A stretch of 64,000 nucleotides of DNA, taken from positions 20,381,918 through 20,445,917 of the forward strand of contig NC_049992.1 of NCBI RefSeq assembly GCF_000003815.2, in the 5' to 3' direction. Shown piece after piece: positions 1-11,229 of the stretch. The notes under the pieces were generated by a model. That model made no database searches, was not told the DNA's origin, and saw nothing but the letters and a program-made list of their open reading frames with translations. Every line of letters begins with the position of its first letter. Positions within the stretch are counted from its first letter, which is position 1. The position numbers and the translations under genes were made by a program. The DNA comes from Branchiostoma floridae (taxonomy: Eukaryota > Chordata > Leptocardii > Amphioxiformes > Branchiostomatidae).

Positions 1-886
1 AAGTGGGTCAGCTGGATTACTTCTTGAACGCCCCTCGTATGACGTTCTTTGGAGGTAGACGTAAAATCTAACATAGCATATGAGCCTGTAAAGTAAATAA
101 GGGACATCTCAATATACAAGAACAATATCGTTATGTCTTTAAATTAAGAGTTATTACCTCCATGAAAAATGGAGGTATAGTTTTTTGGTGTGTCTGTGTG
201 TCTTCCTGTCTGCCTGTCTGTCTGTATTTCCGCATATTTGTAGTCAGTATTATACTCTAGAACCTCAGGATGGATTGTAATGATTTTTTGGTATGTGTAA
301 CAATCTGAAATACATGTGACATGTGCAATTTGTGGCAGGAGGAAGATTAGCAGATGACAATTATGCCAATAATTCCCTAAATGAATAAACAATATGAAAG
401 TCCACACCGGTAATTATTCTCGGTAAAAGTAGAAAGGATTGAATTGTAACCATTGTGACCTGTGTTAGTTATTAGTTAAAGGTGTACATAACTTTACATG
501 AATTATGCAAATGTTTAGGTAATTTGCATAATCAGAATATTTCAAAATCGTATGGGGTCTCTGAAATCTTGTATTCGGCTGTTCTGATCGAGATTTTATG
601 TTAGGTGTCACTCTTCTACAACTGCACTCCCTATATATTGATTTGAGAACATGACGGCTACCCCACGCCATTTTGATAACAAAGGACGGCATATAATTTG
701 GTTGCCATCCTTTTTTTAGAAAGCGATGTAGCTTTAAAAAGCGATGAGGGGTTTTAAAAAGCAATATGCTTCCTAGAAATTGTTGCAAACGTGGACGGAA
801 ACCGGCTAGATTGGGTACAATAAACGTGTGAGAGGTGACCTGGAGCTGCAAACTTTAAATAAGCCAAACATTTTCTACCCTCTGAC
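1..886. other. Non-coding segment beside the host exon (likely intron)
   Basis: No coding signal is visible. Around 159-235 there is a short hairpin (ACCTCCAT/ATGGAGGT) followed by a GTCT-rich simple tract, a pattern common at the edge of dispersed invertebrate repeats. Because the exon at 887-989 ends in a good donor on the minus strand, this stretch is probably the following intron of that gene. I found no convincing next exon in it. Confidence 0.4.
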
Positions 887-989
887 CTGATGCCAGCTGA
901 GGGTTGTCGTAGTGCATCTCCATGATCACATAACCGCTATCCTCGTCATCACCGATGGGGTAGCCAACGTGGTCTGGAGTGAGGACGGT
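887..989 (-). CDS. Exon of a DBH/MOXD-like copper-dependent monooxygenase (partial gene)
   Basis: On the minus strand a 103-bp open exon is bounded by an acceptor (tgacag, at 990-995) and a donor (gtcaga, at 881-886). It encodes 34 residues plus one base, including the stretches TPDHVGYPIG and YVIMEMHYDNPQLASG. This matches the N-terminal copper type II ascorbate-dependent monooxygenase domain of dopamine beta-hydroxylase, MOXD1 and tyramine beta-hydroxylase. In that family the His of the E-x-HY-x-NP motif is a ligand of one catalytic copper. The enzymes hydroxylate a substrate carbon using ascorbate and oxygen in the secretory pathway. The exon is phase 0 in and phase 1 out. No neighbouring exon of this gene is recognisable in the window. 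The next upstream exon would lie at higher coordinates, so the large transposon at 1979-61239 could sit in its intron. DBH versus MOXD cannot be decided from one exon. Confidence 0.7.
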
Positions 990-1978
990 CTGTCAGAAAA
1001 AAAAGTGCACAACATCAGCACATTTTGCAATCAGCCTTGATAGGCAAAACATCGGAGTGCATCTATTCGGTTCTACACGATGGTAAAAAAATCCTGCAAA
1101 AGCCTGACGCGGCCAAGCTGAATATAATGTGTCTGGCAGAACTGACAGAACTTCATTTTGAAAACTTATTTGAGTTCCTATAAGACAGACACGTCTTGTC
1201 ATGTGTTCTTGTAAACAATTTGCCTTCGTTTGGTTTTCGTTTTGTCTCTCATTATTGCCTAAAATATACACGATGATTGGATTCTCTATGCTTATATGTA
1301 ATGCAGGGGGCAAAGCTAAGGGTACAACCTGTCGTACTACAAAAAGTCCGTACATTTTGTTGAGAGCGCAAGGTGTTTTCTAAAAAAAGGAGTTGGGGAA
1401 GGAATGGAAGAGCAGGGATGCTGTACGTCTCAACGCACGTCACTCGCACGATTGTGCAAGGTATAAGTTTGTGGTCTGCACGCATGGATGTGAGCCGGTT
1501 CCGTGTATCGTTCGTTGCGCAAGTGGTAAGTGAGTTGAACGTACGATCTCTGTGTGATTGCCACGTAACATTACTCAGGCCCTGCTTACACGTGCTGCGC
1601 AATTCCACAGCACAATAGCAGAGAAAGTTCGACGTGCACGTAGAATTCTACGACGTGTCTGCGTACTCCAAAATCCGCTGTATTCCGTACGTTTTCGTAG
1701 GGAGGCGGTACTTACCACTTACGGATCCCAAAAGACTGCCCACGTTTTGGCACGTAGACAACACGCAGATGCACGTAAAGCTATGTGCACAACCGGCAGT
1801 ACGTGCAATTTGTCCGTACGTTTTTTTATGGGGGGAGGCCACGTCCGCCACGTATTCTGAAAACGTGAAGAACGACTGGTAAGACGTAGTAACTGATTTC
1901 CAAGGGAGCCCTGTATATACATGTTCGCACATGTTCGCACAACGACGGGTAATACCGCCCCTTACGGAGTGACACACC
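990..1978. other. Left flank of the large element, no gene seen
   Basis: Only short overlapping frames occur, none with recognisable protein or paired splice sites. The composition is odd at 1380-1880, where ACGT/CGTAC-type words are frequent. The last ~40 bases (about 1940-1978) share a word (CCCCTTACGG followed by GTGACA) with 47041-47060, so this flank may itself be an interspersed repeat. Confidence 0.35.
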
Positions 1979-2011
1979 CACTGCGAACCTCGAAATGCGT
2001 CAAATGGACAA

Positions 2012-2200
2012 TACTGCATCATTTTAAATTGGTTTTGCGTCTTTTGAAAAAGACGCAGCTTAACTGCTTCATTTTTAATTGGTTTTGCGTCTTTTGAAAA
2101 AGACGCAGCTAAACTGCTTCATTTCTAATTGGTTCTGCGTCTTCTGAAAAAGGCACAGCTAACTGCGTCATTTTAAATTGGTTTTGCGTCTTCTGTGGTT
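2012..2200 (+). repeat. Subterminal 50-bp tandem repeat with hairpin cores (left arm)
   Basis: About 3.7 copies of a 50-bp unit follow the CACTG terminus. Each has a core such as GCGTCTTTTGAAAAAGACGC, a perfect short palindrome, joined to an AATTGGTTTTGCG box. The mirror copy is at 61020-61210. Clustered subterminal repeats are the known transposase-binding zones of CACTA elements, so these are the most likely binding sites for the encoded proteins (inference). Confidence 0.75.
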
Positions 2201-2205
2201 TATGG

Positions 2206-2960
2206 ACTCTGGCAGCGGTTTATGGACTAAAAAGTGTGACATTTTTGCGTCATTTTTGTTTATGGACCTCCAGGCGGGATAATGGACACCGTCTGTGTGG
2301 AATCAGCCACCAATGCGTGCTGAATGACATCGGAGACTAATGACCGTTTACGGGCTATCTGGAGTTCCCTCCCCCCTGTAGTGCGCACGTGGTTTCCCCA
2401 GACTCGTCCAAACACGCTTCATTCCGCCGGCTTGCAGTTTAAATCCGACCTTCCCAAAGCATTTGCGTGAGGACGGATAATATTTTCAAAGTACAGTACA
2501 GAGTTTGCAATGTGCCATGATTTGGATGAATGAGTTACGATAGCGAAACTCAGATTTAATATGAGCCAGACTTTTCTGACTGCACGCTTCGCACCTACGT
2601 GCTTCAGGAAGACGGTCTGATTAAGTTATGGACCTCGTGGTGAGTTGTTTGGACACCGCCCGCCTGAAAACTGCGTCAAATGGCTGATGATTGACATCGA
2701 GGCGGGACGTCGCAACCAAGGTCCTTGGTCGCAACTAATCATTGTTTACGGACAATCTGGAGAGTCCCCCTTGTCCAAACATGTTATACATGCTTCAATC
2801 CGCCGGGAAAACTCACCCGCTTCTTCCCAATACTGTGCGGTGCGAGGATTTAAATGTGTGTTCAATGTAATATGTCATAATTTCTGTTGTTACCGAGAGC
2901 CTACTGTTGTGCGCACGTGGTTTCCTCAAACTTGTCCAGCACGTTTCAATCCTAACTCAC
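2206..2960 (+). repeat. Longer subterminal modules of the left arm
   Basis: Words such as GTTTATGGAC and the phrase CGCACGTGGTTTCC recur. Modules of 120-250 bp are repeated with divergence, each containing a TGGACACCG box, a cgcacctacgtg box and a CACGTGGTTTCC box. Degenerate relatives of the same modules occur inside the right arm at about 57190-57425 and 57920-58070. Confidence 0.55.
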
Positions 2961-3350
2961 AATTTTCACCCGCCACCTCTTCCCAATACTGTTCAATACT
3001 GTGCACGTGTGCGCTGCTAGGATGAAATGTGGGTCCATTGTAATATGTTATCATTATTCTTGTACGAAAAAGCTATAAAGCTTACGATAACGAGACTTGT
3101 TTACTGATCTACCATTCGATTCTCCTTACCTTACAACCCCCTGGAGTGCTCGAGTGGTTTCTGCAGTCTTTCTGTGCTGGCTGGGAATTCTTTTCACGGG
3201 GAGCTCAAATTACCCGGCGCCTGCATACTTCGCGCCAACGTGTTCGCGCCTAGCGTGTTACAGGCAGGAAGTCGGCCTGATGAAATTATGGACCTCGGGC
3301 GAGTTTTTTGGACACCGCCCGCTTGAAAACCGCGTCAAAGGGCTATTATT

Positions 3351-4345
3351 GTATGTGTGATAAAATGCCAATCATTGACTGATTGAGAATGACAAGGTTT
3401 ACAACGTATCAAAGCTTCCATCAACTTGCAGACGAAATTCAAAGCTCAATACATACACCAGAAAATGTCAAAACTAGGCGGGGAAGTAGCCTGAGCATCA
3501 TCATAGTTGCGAGGGGGGAGTATGGGAGCGCAGGCCAGCGGGGCAGAACAAGAACTCTTGTTTTGGAAGGGACATAAAACGGGGGCCCCGTGTTCGAGGG
3601 AGTGCCTCGAGCACGTATTTGAGCCTCATTACTATAAAAAAAATTGGGTACCAGATGTATTATACACATCTCATCATACCATGTTATCACCGCATTGTGT
3701 ATCCCCCTAATAGAATGAATGAATACCTTTATTGTACTCTCCAAGCAGAGGTTGGTGGGGAAAATCGTGACCTTTTCCTTTCACAATTTTTTTTGACCGG
3801 CCTTCCCACCTCTGCTTGGAGAGTACTTTATTGTACATTTTTGCCCCACCGAGCTCAGTACAGGTCAGTCACAAAAAAGACAAATCGTGCATATAAAAGT
3901 GTCGCAAATGGTAAGTCCAACAAAGATGTTCGGCTTCTTCTCGCTTCTTTCGTATAGTGAAAATGTAGGACAATGTCAACTGATTCTTAAATAAGCAATG
4001 GTAGTTCTGTGGTTCATGTTGGCCCAACATTTAGTACCTGATGTATCTAAATATTACATAAAGGAGCGCCTGCCGGCAGACTCTCAGCTGGCACGTTAAA
4101 TGTAGTTTTAGTAACATTGAATGTTTACCAAATTCCAAGTGCACAGTTTCAAATACCAAATGGACAAAATTTCGGGCTTTTGAAAATTATAGATGCGCCC
4201 CATATTTCAGATGCATAAAGCAAAATAGGTTTCAAACAAGTGTTGAAGAGTTTGTTTTTAAGGGTCTAAGGATTTTCTAATATATATATATATATATATA
4301 ACCTCTGTGTGAAGAGTACGCAAGACTCGTGTTATTGGCACTAAT
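3351..4345. mobile_element. Insertion specific to the left arm: LINE-like 3' tail and unidentified DNA
   Basis: This stretch is absent from the right arm. At 3712-3735 and after 3826 it reads like the reverse complement of a LINE 3' end (GAATGAATGAATACC followed by TTTATTGTA). That tail is split by a foldback element at 3735-3825. A short (TA)n tract is at 4279-4300. No coding sequence is recognisable. Confidence 0.4.
3735..3825. mobile_element. Foldback MITE, TCTCCAAGCAGA family, 8-bp duplication
   Basis: The ends read TACTCTCCAAGCAGAGG and its reverse complement. The flanks CTTTATTG (3727-3734 and 3826-3833) are a perfect 8-bp target duplication inside a LINE-type tail. The element is about 91 bp and non-coding. 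The same ends recur at 32393-32829, 40898-41041 and 53045-53114. Confidence 0.75.
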
Positions 4346-5627
4346 ATCTGCTTGGAGATTAGGCCGAGCACATACTGGTCACAAGGACACTGACCGGATG
4401 TGGGATGCGGTAATTGGTAGCAGGTTTCCTGCAGCCTAACATAGCCGACAACGCGATTATAATTTTGGTTTTACACGTTAACTGAATAAACCTGAATTTA
4501 CTACCATGGAAAAACTTTTATTCTAAGCAGTCCTATCCGTCACAATCATGACAATGATATTACCAGACTCATCTGCCTGCACGTCATTGGGTAAAAGACC
4601 GAATATTGAAGTCCGCCGCGACAGCGCCGATCGCAGCGTGATATGGCTGACCAAAATGGCCACGACAGTAGGTTTCAGAATATGTAAGTTTGGCGCGAAC
4701 ACACCGTCATAAGTTAGCCTGTTGTGCCCCTACCTAGCCTTTAAACAGAAATACCGTTATCGATTTAACATGTCATAGAAAACCGCTACATACATTTTAC
4801 AAAACAAACGTGAGGGGTTCGAAATAAAAAGTACTTACGGCGAAATGACTTGAATCTCCCCGAGACTATAACCTCCATGACTAGAGACAAAGTTTCCACG
4901 CACGAGTTCCCCGGGAGAAGTGGTTGAAGGGAAGTTGACTTGACCCACTTACTCGCCGAATTGGTTTCCTTTGTGTGTCCTACTGCGGTTCTGCGGCGCG
5001 CTGTAGATTCTCAGGTTGTAGACTGGACAGTAGAGTACCCTCCCCCTCTCCTGTTGTATACAAATACTCCTAGCTGGGACGTACTTTGGAATCACTTCAA
5101 AGTTGAACAGGGCTGATCTCCCCCCGTCCTGTTTCCTCGAGTAAAAAAATCCGAACGTCCACTGTCCATTGGAATACTTCTCCGGTTGCCGAGTATGAAC
5201 TTTCTCGGCCGGCCATGCCGTCCCAGACTTGTTGCCTGATAGCCCAGATTCGCGCCAAATTTAACCAGGAACATATGCGAGCATGTTCCATTGGAAGAAA
5301 CAACGACAACAAAGTGGGCGTTGGCATACGTTGTGAATACATGATTTGCAATTATATATTTCGCAAAACGCTTGTTGGAAGTTGATAACAATGCATGGCA
5401 AATTAGTCCAAACTAGCGTTAGGAACAGGGTTACAAGTTCATGCTTCGCACTTGAACAGAGCGTAATGGTACAACCCAAGCGTTTTGAAATATCGTCTTT
5501 ATTCTATTTCATTTCATATCAAAGTTATGACATTCAACTTCTAGATTTAGATACTAGCCCGGACCACACGCACAACAAATCAAGCCGCTTCGATCATAGA
5601 GTCGGTCCATAATTTTTCTAACCGATT

Positions 5628-6759
5628 AAAAAAAAAAGACAAAGAGGTTAGGGGTCAATAGTCTACAGCCCCCTCTTCTTCGTCCCAAACATGTTATTAT
5701 TCTTCAGTCCAGTCACGGTCTTGTATTTTATTTGGATATGTATGTGTTTGTGGGAACACGACGGACAAGTCACTGTCCGTCGTGTTTAGCTTGACACATT
5801 ATTTTTCGGTCTTTCTTCTCGCACGTGTTTTACAATAAAAGCAGTGAAAAAAGCTCTTGTTTCTCATATCTAGTCTTCCTCCATATTTATTTAGTTATAC
5901 CCCAATAACAAATGGGAATAACAATGCCCCAGCTTTTGTTTCTTTTGTACATGTGTGTCTGAAAAAATGTGTGTAAGCAGGGGAAGGGAACGCACCTACA
6001 CAACTTGGCGAAAGACAGCGGATGAAGTCTGAAAACATTTGGAGAAAATGCGCATGCAAACGGTGGGCCCTAAATCCCTATTTCACCAGTGTTCCCGCGG
6101 GCGTGATAAGACCATAAGAAGTTGCGCAGGATGCAACGCGAGATCCTATCGTGGGTACCACTAACTTGGAAATTCGATCCATCCGCCGTGATGTCACTGC
6201 ACTCGGGGAGAGAAAACATATGTAACCTCCTTCGCACACTTGGGGAGCGTTGGCGTTTCGTTTTGGGGAGCGCCAATTCACATTTTTCATCACAGGCTAT
6301 TATTATAAAGTTTCTCTAGGAAGGTTCTCTATAATTAGTATAAAGGCTTTCTATACGTGGCACCTCATAGAGGATGAACTGAACTGATATATAGTATAGT
6401 GATACTGTACTAACCTTTCTTCGGCATAGAAGTCTGCGAAGGAGGCTACTCCTCAGTATTTTTTTACAGATCCTTTCTTCTGGTGAATTATAAAGTGGGA
6501 GCGACCTGTGTAGTTGGATTAACTTGCTTAAACTCATTTTGGAACCATCATCATGTCTTCTCAGTCGGCATTTGTTTGTGTTTGGGAGGGGGTGCAATTC
6601 CACCTGGGGCTCGGAAAAATTACAAATGGACATATTCGGTTACAATTTTGAAAACTGTCGCAGTTTATAGTGTTCCTATCTGACACATTTCCGTTTATCA
6701 ATAAAGATTATGCAGAAAGGTCAACACGGGTCATTAGTCAGCCAAGGATTCTCATATGG
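5628..6759. other. Non-coding; junction inside the left arm and possible LINE tail
   Basis: Arm homology stops at a run of ten A at 5627-5637. The following sequence includes an ACAATAAAAGC poly(A)-like signal near 5832 and another near 6700. This suggests degraded retrotransposon 3' ends. No gene is visible. Confidence 0.3.
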
Positions 6760-7240
6760 AAGTTATTTTGTATCCGCTTGTCTCAGCAAATAGATTGAAC
6801 CACGACCTTAGATTGGTGGGTGAATGGTCGGACCAGTTGCTGGTAACTTTTAATCCCCTCAAAACCGAACTCATAACATTCTCCATGACAAGGATCAAAG
6901 TCCCTAACCCACCATTTTATTACTAGTGTCTAAGGGAATTGTGCTGAAGGAAGTTGATTTACGCAAGCATTTGGGCTTACACCTGAAAAGTGACTTGTCC
7001 TGGCCATATCACGTGTCTACCTTTATTACCAAGGCAATGAAGCGTGTCAATCTTCTGAAGAGAATATCATATCTTATGCCCCGGGGAACATAAGAAACTC
7101 TGTATATCACTATGCTTCGTCCATTACTTGAGTAGTAGAATGGTTTATTAAGAAGCAGTACGCAGTACGCATAACAGTCCTCCTGGCAGCCTAGGAGGTT
7201 GAATTGCGAGGACATTACAATCATGTTCCATTCTAAAGCA
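6760..7240 (+). pseudogene. Degenerate LINE ORF2 fragment (reverse transcriptase, C-terminal part)
   Basis: A conceptual plus-strand reading with several stops contains LNHDLRLVGEWSDQLLVTFN and NPLKTELITFS. Fragments resembling KHLGLHLKSDLSW and MLRPLLE follow, interrupted by stops and frame changes. This is the region after the catalytic YxDD box of CR1/jockey-like non-LTR reverse transcriptases. It is a dead fragment without endonuclease or 3' tail. Confidence 0.65.
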
Positions 7241-7482
7241 CATCAAATAGCCAACTTTATGAGCGACGTTAAAACAATGGATCAATCATGAGATCATAAC
7301 AATAGTTTCAAGTTAAGATACAATTTCGAAGTAATACGAATTTGCTATGTTCAAAGAATTCCGCTATTTGCAGGCTTAGACTTTAGACTTTTAAAACTTC
7401 AACAAAACAAAATTGTAAAAAACGAGTTCGTAAGTCACCATAAGGAGGCAATAATAGTAATAGTGTGACTGAGGAGTAAAGT

Positions 7483-7860
7483 TCAGCTAGAGTTCGTTAA
7501 GCGTTTCCGCAATGGCCGGGATGGCGCTTGTGTAACGCTTTGACCCAGAAGGCTGCTGGTACTGCCCAGAGTTGCGTAAGTTTCTGCCGTGCTGTTGGGC
7601 ACGGGTGGGGGGCAGCCAAGAACAGAACCGTGGGGATTTCTCAACTTTGGTAACAAAGTCAACATACAGAGTCCGACGGCGGTCTGATAGGCGTTGGAGA
7701 TTGAGCTGTTCTAGCGTTTCTGAGTAGGAGTTGTACCGGTGTCCAATGATCATTTCAGCAGGCACGTTTATGCACTCGCTCTAGGGCTGCAGACTGTTTA
7801 CTTGAATATGCTGCCATTGTTCGGTGTGGGCTTCTTGGCACAGACTCTGATCTTCTTGAG
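7483..7860 (-). pseudogene. LINE ORF2 C-terminal fragment
   Basis: The minus-strand frame reads LERVHKRA, then LEQLNLQRLSDRRRTLYVDF, and ends near AIPAIAETLNEL. The L-x-L-x-x-RR-x-x-L pattern after the ...LERVQKRA... motif is typical of the last ~100 residues of CR1/jockey-type ORF2. There is a stop or frame break near 7765. It is oriented opposite to the flanking LINE fragments, so it is a separate insertion. Confidence 0.6.
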
Positions 7861-8199
7861 TCTGTCCAGATGGCCGCGGCACGAGTTTGTACCAAGAATT
7901 GTGAATTACATGCATTTATAAGTTTTCGTATTCTTCACACGTGCGTGACTGAAATTACCACGCAAATTATGGGCGGAAATATACCTCTGTACCAACTGAA
8001 CCATCTATCGGGTAACCTGCTTGCTGGTATTTCTACTTTAAAGCTCCAGCACATACATTTTCATGCTAGTTTACAGAAAACTTTAAGGATAGATTCTTAA
8101 TGCAGAATAATGTGACAGAAAGTAGACTTTTCAGAGAAGTGTTGTTAGTGCATGTGCCTCCGAGGAACGGAAGAAACCAAGTTGCTAATGTAAGGTGCG

Positions 8200-8475
8200 A
8201 ATTACTTTTTTTATTTTAGGGCAAAGCTATCCACAGAAACAAACACAGCTTATTTTAACAGTTCACGACATAGCTGGGGTATTGAAAAGACAGGTGGATC
8301 TAGCAATACGTGATTTCAATAAAGCCTTCTTCGACAAAGTCGTCCCACATAGCAGACTTCCATCAAAACTGGAGTACTTTGGAATTCAAGGTATTATACT
8401 AAACTGGTTAAAGGCTTTTCTGCCAAATAGAGAGCAAACGGTTTTGATAGAAGGCAAGGCCTCAGCTCCAGTTAC
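8200..8475 (+). pseudogene. LINE reverse transcriptase fragment (palm entry), interrupted by a minisatellite
   Basis: The open frame reads QLILTVHDIA, then DLAIRDFNKAFFDKVVPH, YFGIQGIILNWLKAFL and NREQTVLIEGKAS. This covers the first catalytic Asp region (D-F-x-KAFD-KVPH in active elements; here FFDKVV has a one-residue insertion) up to just before the expected SGVPQG box. That box is missing because the 56-bp tandem array starts there. Confidence 0.75.
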
Positions 8476-8920
8476 GCCGAAGGGCGGTTATACCGGCTAT
8501 ATAGATACAGATACAGAAGCTGGTGTGTTACGCCAAGGGGCGGTTATACCGGCTATATAGATACAGATACAAAAGCTGGTGTGTTACGCCGAGGGGCGGT
8601 TATACCGGCTATATAGATACAGATACAGAAGCTGGTGTGTTACGCCGAAGGGCGGTTATACCGGCTATATAGATACAGATACAGAAGCTGGTGTGTTACG
8701 CCGAAGGGCGGTTATACCGGCTATATAGATACAGATACAGAAGCTGGTGTGTTACGCCGAGGGGCGGTTATACCGGCTATATAGATACAGATACAGAAGC
8801 TGGTGTGTTGCGCCGAAGGGTGGTTATACCGGCTATATAGATACAGATACAGAAGCTGGTGTGTTACGCCGAGGGGTGGTTATATCGGCTATCTAGATAC
8901 AGATACAGATACATCACCTC
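8474..8920 (+). repeat. 56-bp minisatellite, about eight units
   Basis: The unit begins ACGCCGARGGGCGGTTATAC and continues with ATATAGATACAGATACA-type sequence. It is repeated about eight times with a few substitutions, and the last two copies are the most diverged. It contains the sub-repeat GATACA. It lies exactly where a LINE reverse-transcriptase frame breaks off, so it expanded inside a dead retrotransposon. Confidence 0.9.
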
Positions 8921-9794
8921 ATGCTCTCAACTCTGCTTTCTTATCGGGATGTTGAAATGTTGTAAACATATATCAAGTAAAATCTTACCTTTTTAAAAAA
9001 ACAATCATAAATTATCGTTTGAAACTCTAATACAGTCCTTCGTCGGACATGTTGTTATTGCGCTATTGTTACCGGTATACCAACAATATGTAGATAGATC
9101 ATTTGCTGTTAGTGTTATATCACCTAATTTATTTTTGTTGATGTGCTTGTCTTGTTGACACATTGTCCGTACGTTATGAACCTGTCCGTTCGTTATGAAC
9201 CTGTAATACTATCCTACGCGCGCACATGCAAAAAAAAAAAACACCCAGTAAATCTATCAACCAGACGTGCGAGACGAGTTACTGGTAACGCTACACATAC
9301 CATGTAGTCTGTGTGGTAGGTGCTGCTGGAGAGAAAATGTTGAGAACCTCTTTAGGATCAAATTCATACCTTCAAATATCTGTCAACCTATCAACGTTAC
9401 AACAACACTTATTTTTACTTGTGATCTGTGTTTATTTCAACGGTTCAACGATGTGTAGGACGCTGCCGGTCTATGAAAACACCACTCAAATCATAGCCCA
9501 AGCTATAACACGGCTCCAATTATACCACCTGTTGGATCGGACAATTTCGACTACCGCTAATGACGCCTCAAGTACACGTTAGTAATCTGAAATTGCATCT
9601 AATTGGAGATTCGATTTTAGATATGCCAAATATTTTAATTTCTCATGAAACGCCGAGGTAAATGCTTGAAAAAATGTGCCTGGACGATGTACGACTTTAT
9701 CCCACACGACTTCAAGTAAATGTAGATTATATAACTTTGAACATTTGTAGAAGAAACTTGCTCCGGTCATTGGCATTATCAAGCACTTAAAACC
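8921..9794. other. No gene seen
   Basis: AT-rich, with an A-run at 9230-9241 and a 20-bp local duplication (CCGT..GTTATGAACCTGT) near 9165-9205. Short frames lack recognisable features. Confidence 0.3.
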
Positions 9795-10080
9795 GTACCT
9801 CAACAGACAGGCACCTGGGATGCATTGATAAACTGCAAAAGCTACAAAACATGGTGGACCGGGTAATGCTAGGCTGTGACAGGTAAACCTCTACCTCAGT
9901 CCTTCTAGACACCCTAGAATGGCCCCCAGTAGCTGAATTGCACAGAAAAGGCAAAACTACTCTCGTCTTCAAGGCCCTGAACGGTTTGACCCCTCCCTAC
10001 ATCACTGCAATGTTCACTCAGCTATCACATGTCCACACACACAATACCCGCCTCAGCCCAAGCGAACCTTGATCTCAGGT
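9795..10080 (+). pseudogene. LINE ORF2 C-terminal fragment
   Basis: The plus-strand reading contains IDKLQKLQNMVDRVMLGCDR, then LDTLEWPPVAELHRKGKTT and VFKALNGLTPPYITAMF. This is the conserved tail after the reverse transcriptase of CR1/jockey/Crack-like elements (L-x-x-LQ-x-x-QN-x-x-x-R-x-I, then L-x-WLP, then FK-x-LNG-x-x-P-x-Y). One stop follows GCDR. Confidence 0.7.
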
Positions 10081-11229
10081 TGGAACTATAGGTGAAGATG
10101 AGGAGCACTAGTTCCTGGAAAGTTGGAACTAGTTCCTACCTAAAGCCAAGCCTTTTGGCCCTGCCTGAGAGCTTTTTGTGTTTGTTTTAGAGGAACTACA
10201 CTTGATGTAGGGCCTCATCGCACAGCAGCCAGTATCAAGCCAATGTAGTTCCACGTAATCAATCACTCCAGGAGCAGAGCCTGGCTGGAGAGAAGCCTTC
10301 TAGCCTTATCTGTGGGGCTAATTATGTGTGACATATCAATTAGCCATGCACTAAGTGGGTGCCTGTCTGTACTTTCACAGCCCCCCTTTGACTTAAATAA
10401 CAGGATACCAAAGTAAAGGTTAATTCGAAATGTGTTTTGAGAATGAAAAAAAATTCTATACAGCTGTTATGCAAGTTCTAAATATGTTACCTGTTTTCCT
10501 TACCAGGGATGAGGGGGATAAGCATCTGTCACTAGTTTACAATAACTGAGTTGTTCAGCACAGAAGGTTACCATCTTGGACCAACATACTGCCAGGTCCC
10601 CTGTGGGACCACATGCATGGGTAACAGGCCTTTGCTTACCCAATACTTCAAAATGTGGCTGAGTATATGGGAGTACTACCAGTAGTTAATTCCCTATCAA
10701 GGTACAGAAATAACAACCACATTAGTGTATTCTAGATCTATTAGCATCATATATTCTTACCTCTAATTGGTTCATATGAGATTGAACCTGCAATTTGAAG
10801 CTGTTTTATCAAGTGACCACCCAAATACCCAGTCAGCCCAAGTCTTAGACCATGATTAGAAAGTGTATCATTTAAGATATTTACAAACATGTAAACATAA
10901 AGTGCACCATGGGGAGTTTCCATTCACCGAATTTGAGACTCTTTTTCACAAGCTCGGAAGAGAACTGCTGTCTAAATGTAAACGAGGACAAGAACACGAG
11001 AATAGGGTAGTGGCTACTGTCAAGCAAAGTGGCTGGCATTTGTTGTCTTCTCGGATGAAATAACAAAGCATTGAACGAGACTGGTTGACGCACGTGTATC
11101 AACAATAATAAGATAACAACCATAAGAATCTGAGATTCTGGGCATAGTAGAATATTACTGCTGTGAGTAAGGTTGAGATCAAAGGAATTCTTTTTCCATC
11201 ATTTGATGACTGAACTTAGAAGCACTTAT
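10081..11229. other. No gene seen
   Basis: Mostly unstructured sequence with local inverted words such as GAACTAGTTCC near 10125. Two overlapping short frames occur at 10863-11123, without homology that I recognise. Confidence 0.3.

Larger units (their letters stand above)
1979..5627 (+). repeat. Left inverted arm (partner of 58204-61239)
   Basis: Two blocks match the right arm in reverse complement. The outer block is 1979-3350, matching about 59862-61239. The inner block is 4346-5627, matching 58204-59536. Up to about 3240 the outer block is practically identical: in the 380 bp at 2645-3025 I find one difference. Beyond 3240 substitutions and small indels appear, and the inner block is visibly more diverged. 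Between the blocks the left arm carries about 1 kb not present on the right (LINE tail plus foldback at 3351-4345). The short frames here are not genes; they recur in the other arm only because the DNA is duplicated. Confidence 0.85.

Noticed and set aside
2645-3025. 126-codon frame conserved in both arms (also 60193-60573, one residue different)
   Set aside because: The two copies are near-identical because the DNA is an inverted duplicate. There is no domain, no splice context, and it runs across subterminal repeats.
5092-5391. Minus-strand frames of 84-99 codons in the inner arm block, with a counterpart on the right
   Set aside because: The right copy has a TGA in place of a Trp codon and shifted frames. 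Divergence between the copies shows no coding constraint.
8474-8920. CRISPR array
   Set aside because: The units are contiguous 56-bp tandem repeats without unique spacers, and the genome is eukaryotic.
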